Source: Actinomycetota bacterium (lineage in GTDB: Bacteria > Actinomycetota > Humimicrobiia > Humimicrobiales > Humimicrobiaceae). From it: 5,051 nt of DNA. Every line of letters begins with the position of its first letter. The first letter of the stretch is position 1. The stretch spans positions 1 through 5,051 of the forward strand of contig JAMCVO010000270.1 in assembly GCA_023475715.1 (NCBI GenBank), written 5' to 3'. Made by a program: the position numbers and the translations under genes. A model generated the notes under the pieces. That model had not been told where the DNA came from. It ran no database searches and saw only the letters and a list, made by a program, of their open reading frames with translations. Shown here in pieces: positions 1 through 4,089 of this stretch.

Positions 1-1
1 T

Positions 2-718
2 GTTACAACCTCTCAGCAGACAATTGCTTCAGACGCAATAGCTTTGCAGAAAGCGCAGAGCCAATTAGACCTTCAAAAGGCTCCGCCGACACAAGCTGAT
101 GTTGATTTGGCTAAAGCTGAGATACTCTCGGCTCAAGGGCAAGTTGACTCGGCTCAAGCTGCTTTGAATAATTTAATTATTATAGCTCCGTCATCTGGCA
201 CGATTACTCAGGTTGATATTAAAGTTGGCGAGCAGGCAACTTCATCAAAAATAGTGATAGTTCTGCAGGATATTGGAAATTTGCATGCGGAAGCTGATGT
301 CAGTGAAGCTAATGTTGCATCTTTGCAAATCGGCCAATCTATTGATTATACTTTTGATGCGCTAGGTCCCGATCAGCATTTTACCGGCAAAGTTTTAACT
401 ATTAATCCAGCATCAACAGTAATTTCTGGAGTAGTGAATTATAAAGTTAAAGGCAGCTTGGACAATATCCCGAATATAAAACCTGGAATGACGGCAAATA
501 TGACGACCTTAGTTGCTAAAAAAGATAATGCTTTGGCCGTTCCATCTACCGCCGTGATTAATAAAGATAACAAGCAATACGTAAGAGTTATTGATAATCC
601 AAAAACTAAAGCTTATCATCAGGTTCAAGTGCAAACAGGCTTGCAGGCAGACGGGGGATTGATAGAAATTATTTCAGGATTGAATGAAGGACAAGAAATT
701 ATTGTTTACATGAAGTAA
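2..718 (+). CDS. Periplasmic/extracytoplasmic adaptor (membrane fusion protein, HlyD/MacA/YknX-like), 5'-truncated
   Basis: This is the C-terminal 238 residues of an efflux adaptor. The frame is already open at the left edge, so the start and N-terminal membrane anchor are outside the window. In order, the fragment shows the end of an Ala/Gln/Leu-rich coiled-coil hairpin (residues about 1-55), the second half of the lipoyl domain with the family motif APSSGTI (62-68) followed by VGEQ, a beta-barrel domain (about 91-165) with IKPGMTA near its end, and a membrane-proximal domain starting at ALAVPSTAV. It ends in GLNEGQEIIVYMK and TAA. In this family the adaptor couples a MacB-type ABC permease to substrate outside the membrane. 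The ATPase gene begins 120 nt downstream on the same strand, which supports a YknX/MacA role. If the host lacks an outer membrane, as expected for CPR bacteria, it would act without a TolC partner. The family call is firm; the substrate is unknown. An internal TTG at 44 is not a credible start because homologous coiled-coil sequence continues upstream of it. Confidence 0.93.
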   Translation, partial: VTTSQQTIASDAIALQKAQSQLDLQKAPPTQADVDLAKAEILSAQGQVDSAQAALNNLIIIAPSSGTITQVDIKVGEQATSSKIVIVLQDIGNLHAEADVSEANVASLQIGQSIDYTFDALGPDQHFTGKVLTINPASTVISGVVNYKVKGSLDNIPNIKPGMTANMTTLVAKKDNALAVPSTAVINKDNKQYVRVIDNPKTKAYHQVQVQTGLQADGGLIEIISGLNEGQEIIVYMK

Positions 719-838
719 AAAAACGAGAATATAGTATCTAGAAGCTAGAATCTCGAATAGAATATAGAATAAGGAATAAAATAATTCTTAATTCATAATT
801 CAATTCAAGATACGAGATACTAAATTCAAGATTCACAA
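719..838. repeat. AT-rich spacer of reiterated GAATA/ATTC words forming imperfect inverted repeats
   Basis: This gene-free spacer lies between the adaptor and the ATPase. Its left half is rich in TAGAAT/GAATA words and its right half in ATTC words, so the two halves are partly complementary. The clearest hairpin pairs 767-777 with 784-794 (ten of eleven positions, one of them G-T, around a 6-nt loop). TAGTATCT at 732-739 is the exact complement of 815-822, and 742-755 pairs with 813-826 at 11 of 14 positions. A 10-nt direct repeat, AATTCAAGAT, occurs at 802-811 and 823-832. I see no Shine-Dalgarno, no convincing promoter and no T-tract terminator, so transcription probably runs through from the adaptor gene to the ATPase gene. 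Confidence 0.6.
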
Positions 839-1555
839 ATGGCATTAATTGAAGTTGAAAATTTAAAAAAAGATTATGTTAATGACGATGTTGTCACGCG
901 AGTTTTGCATGATGTAAGTTTTAAAATAAACGAAGGAGAGTTCGTTGCCATTATGGGTCCCTCTGGATCTGGAAAATCAACATTAATGCATATTTTGAGT
1001 TTTTTAGACAGGCCGACTTCAGGATTGTATAAATTTGAAGGAAAAGACACTAAAGATTTTAATGACGATTATTTGGCAAAGTTAAGAAACGAAAGAGTCG
1101 GTTTTGTTTTTCAATCATTTAACTTATTGGCCCGCACAAGCGTTTTAGATAATGTAAAGTTGCCATTAGTTTACAGCAAGAAAAAAGATTTTGATAAATT
1201 AGCTGAAAAAGCTTTAGAATCCGTTGGAATGTCGCACAGATTAAATTATTTTACAAACCAAATTTCTGGCGGTGAAAAACAAAGAGTGGCAATTGCCAGA
1301 GCTTTAGTAAACAATCCTGCTGTAATTTTTGCTGATGAGCCTACGGGGAATTTGGATTCAAAATCAGGAAACACAGTAATGCATATTTTACAAAAATTAA
1401 ATAACGACGGCCACACAATTATTTTAGTTACTCACGAAACTGATACCGCAAACCATGCGAAAAGAATTATCAGAATTAAAGATGGAAACATTACTTCAGA
1501 TGAAAAAGTAGAAAAACGGACAATAGCTGAAGCAGATAAAGACCTAGTTAAATAA
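839..1555 (+). CDS. ABC transporter ATP-binding protein, MacB/LolD/YknY class
   Basis: A complete 238-residue nucleotide-binding subunit of the MacB/LolD family, which powers export or mechanotransmission by FtsX-type permeases from the cytoplasmic face. Every ATPase element is present: Walker A GPSGSGKST (40-48), Q-loop Gln92 in FVFQSFNLL, an ABC signature in the form ISGGEKQR (142-149), Walker B VIFADEP with catalytic Glu167, D-loop NLDS (171-174) and the switch His199 in VTHE. The phrase LARTSVLDNVKLPL after the Q-loop is typical of this subfamily. A charged tail of about 25 residues follows the core. The family usually runs 220-240 residues, so it is full length. The ATG at 839 gives the expected N-terminus (IEVENLKKDY) but has no Shine-Dalgarno in front. 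The domain is not fused to a permease as in MacB proper; its partners are probably the permeases at 2322 and 4090. It is separated from the first by an opposite-strand unit. Confidence 0.97.
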   Translation: MALIEVENLKKDYVNDDVVTRVLHDVSFKINEGEFVAIMGPSGSGKSTLMHILSFLDRPTSGLYKFEGKDTKDFNDDYLAKLRNERVGFVFQSFNLLARTSVLDNVKLPLVYSKKKDFDKLAEKALESVGMSHRLNYFTNQISGGEKQRVAIARALVNNPAVIFADEPTGNLDSKSGNTVMHILQKLNNDGHTIILVTHETDTANHAKRIIRIKDGNITSDEKVEKRTIAEADKDLVK

Positions 1556-1569
1556 ATCCCAAATCCCAA
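1552..1569. repeat. Left copy of 18-nt inverted repeat bracketing the minus-strand unit
   Basis: This copy, built of two AAATCCC units, begins within the last codons of the ATPase gene, overlapping its TAA stop. It is an exact reverse complement of 2265-2282. A third AAATCCC unit follows at 1575-1581, and the 16 nt at 1574-1589 are an exact reverse complement of 2259-2274. The block between the copies holds two minus-strand genes with their own promoter and terminator. The overlap with the stop codon means the ATPase reading frame ends exactly at the edge of the repeat. Confidence 0.8.
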
Positions 1570-1633
1570 TTTTCAAATCCCAAATAAATTTTAAATAACA
1601 AAATCATAAAACGAATAAAAAATTGAAAATTGT

Positions 1634-1661
1634 AAAAAAAAGCCCGCGACGAATCGCAAGC
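1634..1661 (-). terminator. Intrinsic terminator of the minus-strand two-gene unit
   Basis: Read on the minus strand, GCTTGCGA and TCGCGGGC form an uninterrupted 8-bp stem (two G-U pairs) closed by a TTCG loop, one of the most stable RNA tetraloops. Eight T residues follow immediately. It lies 31 nt past the stop of the 58-codon gene, as expected for the end of that transcript. On the plus strand the two G-U pairs become C-A mismatches and no T-tract follows, so it should stop only minus-strand transcription and let exporter transcripts pass. Confidence 0.92.
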
Positions 1662-1692
1662 ATGTAGTTGTCTAAACATCCCGATAAAATCA

Positions 1693-1869
1693 TTAATATT
1701 TTGCCATCTGTAAGCAGTCGATAATAAGACCGACAAAAGCTACTGGGCCAAATAGACACCACCAGCCTCCGCCCAAAATAATACCAGCTAATATTGAAGC
1801 AATAAGTCGAGGGAAAAAACAACCTACGACAATCAAAACGATAATTCCGATAATAGCAAATCCAAACAT
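1693..1869 (-). CDS. Small hydrophobic membrane protein of unknown function, 58 aa
   Basis: A 58-codon gene running from ATG (1869-1867) to TAA (1695-1693). A textbook Shine-Dalgarno, AAAGGAG, ends 8 nt before the start. The protein begins MFGFAIIGIIVLIVVG and is almost entirely apolar. It shows two likely membrane segments (about residues 3-19 and 22-50) split by a short FFPRL turn, a Gly-rich stretch LGGGWWC (32-38), and a short polar tail ending QMAKY. There are three cysteines (17, 38, 52). VVGC at 14-17 fits a lipobox, but no positive charge precedes it, so a plain two-pass membrane protein is more likely than a lipoprotein. It follows the 84-codon gene by 28 nt on the same strand and is followed by a strong terminator, so the two are probably cotranscribed. 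I recognise no family. The evidence that it is real is the start signal, the terminator placement and the coherent hydrophobic pattern. Confidence 0.78.
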   Translation of the reverse strand: MFGFAIIGIIVLIVVGCFFPRLIASILAGIILGGGWWCLFGPVAFVGLIIDCLQMAKY

Positions 1870-1877
1870 ATCTGTTA

Positions 1878-1884
1878 CTCCTTT
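1878..1884 (-). promoter_or_regulatory. Shine-Dalgarno of the 58-codon gene
   Basis: AAAGGAG on the minus strand with an 8-nt spacer to ATG fixes the start of the microprotein gene. It stands out because none of the plus-strand genes in the window has a comparable site. Confidence 0.85.
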
Positions 1885-1897
1885 AACTGTTAGGTTG

Positions 1898-2152
1898 TTA
1901 AGGTGCGGCGATGCGCACTTTTATAAACTTTTTATTTTCATCGAACTCGAGCACCGTAATACGTTTCAGAAATTCTACCTGATTGCTTACAAAAATTCCA
2001 GTTACAATATAATATCCATGACATATCGCTATCAATAGACTAACAGGATTAATATCCATCGGAAGTCTATTATACCCTTCGATTTCAATTACAAATCCTT
2101 CTGGACATCGAGTATTTCTTATATCTATATCCCCTAACTTTGCTTGGTTCAC
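1898..2152 (-). CDS. Hypothetical protein, 84 aa, soluble
   Basis: This is the first gene of the minus-strand pair. The start is GTG (2152-2150), chosen because AAGGGAG lies 7 nt upstream; the only internal ATG (residue 32) has no such signal. The product of 84 residues has no signal peptide and no clear membrane helix. Alternating hydrophobic stretches (GFVIEIEGYNRL, GYYIVTGIFVSNQVEFL, RITVLEFDENKKFIKVRIA) suggest a small mostly beta protein. It has two cysteines, in TRCPEGF and in AICHGYY. A GC-rich 5-bp inverted repeat (1903-1907 with 1914-1918) sits in its last codons just before the next gene, possibly only a coding coincidence. I recognise no family. A promoter with consensus-like boxes lies upstream at 2204-2230 and the membrane microprotein gene follows, so the two may act together. 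No function is assigned. Confidence 0.75.
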   Translation of the reverse strand: MNQAKLGDIDIRNTRCPEGFVIEIEGYNRLPMDINPVSLLIAICHGYYIVTGIFVSNQVEFLKRITVLEFDENKKFIKVRIAAP

Positions 2153-2159
2153 GGTCGTT

Positions 2160-2166
2160 CTCCCTT
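2160..2166 (-). promoter_or_regulatory. Shine-Dalgarno of the 84-codon gene
   Basis: AAGGGAG on the minus strand, 7 nt before GTG at 2152, decides the otherwise uncertain non-ATG start of the hypothetical gene. Confidence 0.82.
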
Positions 2167-2203
2167 GTTTTGTGAAAAAGTTTATACTACGCCAATAATA
2201 AAC

Positions 2204-2230
2204 ATTATAATAATATTATTTTTCTGTCAA
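2204..2230 (-). promoter_or_regulatory. Sigma70-type promoter of the minus-strand pair; -10 region palindromic
   Basis: On the minus strand a consensus -35 TTGACA (2230-2225) is followed after 15 nt by a consensus -10 TATAAT (2209-2204). The spacer is shorter than the usual 16-18, so activity may be modest or regulated. Transcription would start near 2197, leaving a leader of about 45 nt before the GTG at 2152. The -10 lies in the palindrome ATTATAAT (2204-2211), so a plus-strand TATAAT (2206-2211) also exists. That strand lacks a good -35. An adjacent 12-nt palindrome, AATAATATTATT (2209-2220), could be an operator. Confidence 0.65.
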
Positions 2231-2234
2231 TGAT

Positions 2235-2300
2235 GAGTTTTGAAAATTATAATTTAGGATTTATTTGGGATTTGGGATTTATGATTTGGAGTTTTGAAAA
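2235..2300. repeat. Right flank of the minus-strand unit: inverted-repeat copy plus 12-nt direct repeats
   Basis: This segment upstream of the first permease gene contains GGGATTT words. Positions 2265-2282 are the exact reverse complement of 1552-1569, and 2259-2274 of 1574-1589. The same segment carries the direct repeat GAGTTTTGAAAA at 2235-2246 and 2289-2300, which brackets the inverted-repeat copy. No start signal for the permease is visible here. Confidence 0.75.
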
Positions 2301-2321
2301 ATTTTAACAAAAATTTTGAGT

Positions 2322-3593
2322 ATGGATTTCATCGGAACCATAAAATTAGTTTTTAGGACTCTGCTTGCCAGGAAAGGCAGGTCGTTTTTGACTATTTTGG
2401 GAATTGTTATCGGGGTTGCCGGAGTTATTACTATTATTTCTTTGGGAGCAGGAGCTAAAAGCCTGATTATCGGTCAGATTACAAAACTCGGATCTAATAT
2501 TTTGTCAGTTCAGCCGGGCAAGAGCAATGAAAAAGGCCCGCCAGCTCAGGTTTTTGGCATTATTGTTACCACTCTAACAAACCAGGACGCAGACGCTATA
2601 AAAAATAGCGGAAGAGTGCCTCACGTGAAGGCTGCTTTTGGAGCAGTCCTTGGTTCGGCTACTGTTTTATGGCAGAACAAATCAGTTGATACTAATTTTA
2701 TGGGAACGGAATACACTTATCCTGAAGTCATAAATATGTCAATGAAATCAGGGCACTTTTTTAATCAGCAGGAAGGGCAAGGAAACGCAAATGTAGCTGT
2801 TTTGGGAGCCACGGTTGCCGAAGAATTATTTTCTAACTCCGGAGTAGATCCAATCGGGCAGGTGATTAAGGTAAAATCAGCTTCGCAACAGGAGGCAGGA
2901 GGAGTTCCTTTGAGAATAGTGGGAGTTATGGAAAAGCAAGGGGGGTCTTTGTTTTTAGATCAAGATGATCAAGTTTATATGCCCCTTGCCATAGGACAGC
3001 AGCAGCTGCTTGGCATACATTATTTGCGCGCCATAGATATAAAAGTTGATTCAGCGGAAAATATCCAGCAAACTATTAAAGATGTTACAGATCTTTTGAA
3101 ACAGCGCCATCATATATTGTCTGAAGAAAATGTTGATTTTACTGTGCGAAACATGGCCGACGCAGTTGATATTTTAAACACGGTTACAAATGCTTTAAGC
3201 TTGTTTTTGACTTCAATGGCTGCGATTGCTTTAATTGTCGGCGGAATTGGGATATTGAATATTATGCTGGCAACTGTTGCAGAGAGAACAAGAGAAATTG
3301 GTTTGAGAAAAGCAGTGGGGGCAAGCAATGCAGCTATTGCTAGGCAATTTTTATTAGAGGCAGGCACGCTTACATTTTTTGGAGGCATTATAGGAATTAT
3401 AATAGGAATTATTATCTCTTATCTTATTTCTTTATTAATGCGTTATTTGGGATATGATTGGGCGTTTGTGATTTCAATAAGTTCTGTTTTACTGGCAGTA
3501 GGCGTTTCTATTTTAACAGGCGTAATTTTTGGCTTGTATCCTGCTTTGAAAGCTTCAAAATTAAATCCAATAGAAGCTCTCCGCTACGAGTAA
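2322..3593 (+). CDS. ABC transporter permease, MacB/FtsX family (first copy)
   Basis: A complete 423-residue permease with the four-helix MacB layout. Near the N-terminus is the hallmark RKGRSFLTILGIVIGVAGV with TM1 (about 21-41). A large extracytoplasmic MacB-type domain (about 45-285) follows, including QPG and later the segment VAVLGATVAEELF. Then come TM2 (291-318), the cytoplasmic coupling motif ERTREIGLRKAVGAS (321-335), TM3 (about 350-372) and TM4 (about 383-405). It ends with NPIEALRYE, the typical family C-terminus. I prefer ATG at 2322 over TTG at 2316, because the latter adds only two residues and neither has a Shine-Dalgarno. In this family the permease works as a dimer with a separate or fused ATPase, moving substrate by mechanotransmission. 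The ATPase gene at 839 is the obvious partner, though an opposite-strand unit of about 0.7 kb lies between them. The substrate cannot be inferred. Confidence 0.95.
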   Translation: MDFIGTIKLVFRTLLARKGRSFLTILGIVIGVAGVITIISLGAGAKSLIIGQITKLGSNILSVQPGKSNEKGPPAQVFGIIVTTLTNQDADAIKNSGRVPHVKAAFGAVLGSATVLWQNKSVDTNFMGTEYTYPEVINMSMKSGHFFNQQEGQGNANVAVLGATVAEELFSNSGVDPIGQVIKVKSASQQEAGGVPLRIVGVMEKQGGSLFLDQDDQVYMPLAIGQQQLLGIHYLRAIDIKVDSAENIQQTIKDVTDLLKQRHHILSEENVDFTVRNMADAVDILNTVTNALSLFLTSMAAIALIVGGIGILNIMLATVAERTREIGLRKAVGASNAAIARQFLLEAGTLTFFGGIIGIIIGIIISYLISLLMRYLGYDWAFVISISSVLLAVGVSILTGVIFGLYPALKASKLNPIEALRYE

Positions 3594-3594
3594 A

Positions 3595-3617
3595 AAGTTT
3601 ATCAGGTTATAAAGTTA
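3595..3617. repeat. Left arm of inverted repeat enclosing the S23-type gene
   Basis: The arm starts two bases after the permease stop codon. Positions 3595-3616 pair with 4064-4085 at 20 Watson-Crick positions plus one G-U, with a single C-U mismatch (3603/4077). Further in, 3621-3624 pairs with 4056-4059 and GTACAGA at 3657-3663 pairs exactly with 4042-4048, so complementarity continues stepwise toward the enclosed gene. Confidence 0.85.
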
Positions 3618-3642
3618 ATCAAGTGAAATTAATCTATAAAAA

Positions 3643-3672
3643 TTGATAAGTTATTTGTACAGAAATTATAAT
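3643..3672 (+). promoter_or_regulatory. Candidate promoter of the S23-type gene
   Basis: A -35-like TTGATA (3643-3648) and an exact TATAAT (3667-3672) are separated by 18 nt. Initiation near 3679 would give a leader of about 17 nt before the ATG at 3696, so the gene may be transcribed independently of the exporter. The region is very AT-rich, so chance matches are likely and confidence is moderate. Confidence 0.45.
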
Positions 3673-3695
3673 TTTATAAATTTTAAACCTCTATT

Positions 3696-4040
3696 ATGAA
3701 AATAGAAAAATTTGAAGATATTATTTCTTGGCAAAAGGGAACTGAACTTTCTGTAAAAATTTATAGTATTTTTAGAAGTAATAAAGATTATGGTTTTAAG
3801 GATCAAATTCAAAGAGCTGCAGTAAGTATTTCTAATAATATCGCTGAAGGTTTTGAACGACAAAGCAATAAGGAATTAGTAAAGTTTTTATTCATAGCGA
3901 AAGGGTCTGCAGGAGAAGTCAGGTCAATGCTAAGTGTCGCATTTAAATTAAATTACATAGATAAATTTCAGTACGATGATTTATATAATCAATGCTTAGA
4001 AATCTCTCGGCTAACTTCAGGCTTGATTAAAACGTTATAA
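3696..4040 (+). CDS. Four-helix-bundle protein of the 23S rRNA intervening-sequence (S23) family
   Basis: A 114-residue protein of the usual family length. It matches the S23/four-helix-bundle family (TIGR02436/PF05635 type) along its whole length. The N-terminal FEDIISWQKGTEL (6-18) forms helix 1. The signature YGFKDQIQRAAVSISNNIAEG (32-52) spans helix 2, followed by ERQSNKELVKFLFIAKGSAGEVRSML (54-79) for helix 3, and a final helix covers about 88-113. The family was first found in intervening sequences inserted in 23S rRNA genes of Leptospira and Coxiella. Free-standing copies are common in CPR and Bacteroidota genomes, and related folds include the Avd protein of diversity-generating retroelements. 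No molecular function is established for free-standing members. It has no Shine-Dalgarno but a possible promoter at 3643-3672. It sits between two permease genes, inside complementary flanks that span the whole gap, so I infer an insertion rather than an exporter component. Confidence 0.93.
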   Translation: MKIEKFEDIISWQKGTELSVKIYSIFRSNKDYGFKDQIQRAAVSISNNIAEGFERQSNKELVKFLFIAKGSAGEVRSMLSVAFKLNYIDKFQYDDLYNQCLEISRLTSGLIKTL

Positions 4041-4046
4041 ATCTGT

Positions 4047-4085
4047 ACTTTATAAACTTTAAGAACTTTATAACTTTATAAACTT
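4047..4085. repeat. Right arm of the inverted repeat, made of ACTTTATAA-type units
   Basis: Four units of about 8-9 nt begin at 4047, 4056, 4065 and 4073. Three read ACTTTATAA exactly and the second is degenerate. The last two units form the right arm that pairs with 3595-3616. The array stops five bases before the ATG of the second permease, replacing any normal ribosome-binding region. I see no T-tract terminator, so readthrough into the next gene is possible. Confidence 0.8.
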
Positions 4086-4089
4086 CGTC

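Noticed and set aside
724..755. Terminator after the adaptor gene
   Set aside because: CGAGA and TCTCG can pair around an imperfect interior, but the stem is weak and no T-tract follows.
1548..1822. Overlapping minus-strand reading frames longer than the 58-codon gene
   Set aside because: They lack ribosome sites, run through the terminator stem or into the ATPase gene's end, and lie in frames other than the one with the strong start signal.
1693..2152. Toxin-antitoxin pair
   Set aside because: A small soluble plus small hydrophobic protein is suggestive, but neither resembles a known toxin or antitoxin family, so I did not annotate it as such.
1552..2282. Insertion sequence
   Set aside because: There is an inverted repeat but no transposase-like protein, and no clear short target duplication immediately outside the repeats.
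3110..3388. Minus-strand 92-codon frame within the first permease
   Set aside because: It is an antisense shadow of the conserved FtsX region, with no start signal of its own.
3458..3646. Plus-strand 62-codon frame overlapping the permease end
   Set aside because: It is out of frame with a strongly conserved permease C-terminus and has no ribosome site or recognisable product.
3666..3863. Minus-strand 65-codon frame across the S23-type gene start
   Set aside because: It is antisense to the well-conserved S23 protein, with AT-rich composition favouring chance open frames.
3696..4040. Accessory Avd protein of a diversity-generating retroelement
   Set aside because: The fold family is related, but no reverse transcriptase, template repeat or variable repeat is present, and the signature residues fit the S23 branch.
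3595..4085. Remnant of a 23S rRNA gene around the S23-type gene
   Set aside because: The flanks run directly into permease stop and start codons and show no rRNA-like GC-richer conserved sequence.
4047..4085. CRISPR or tandem minisatellite array
   Set aside because: Units are only 8-9 nt, contiguous and degenerate, with no spacers.
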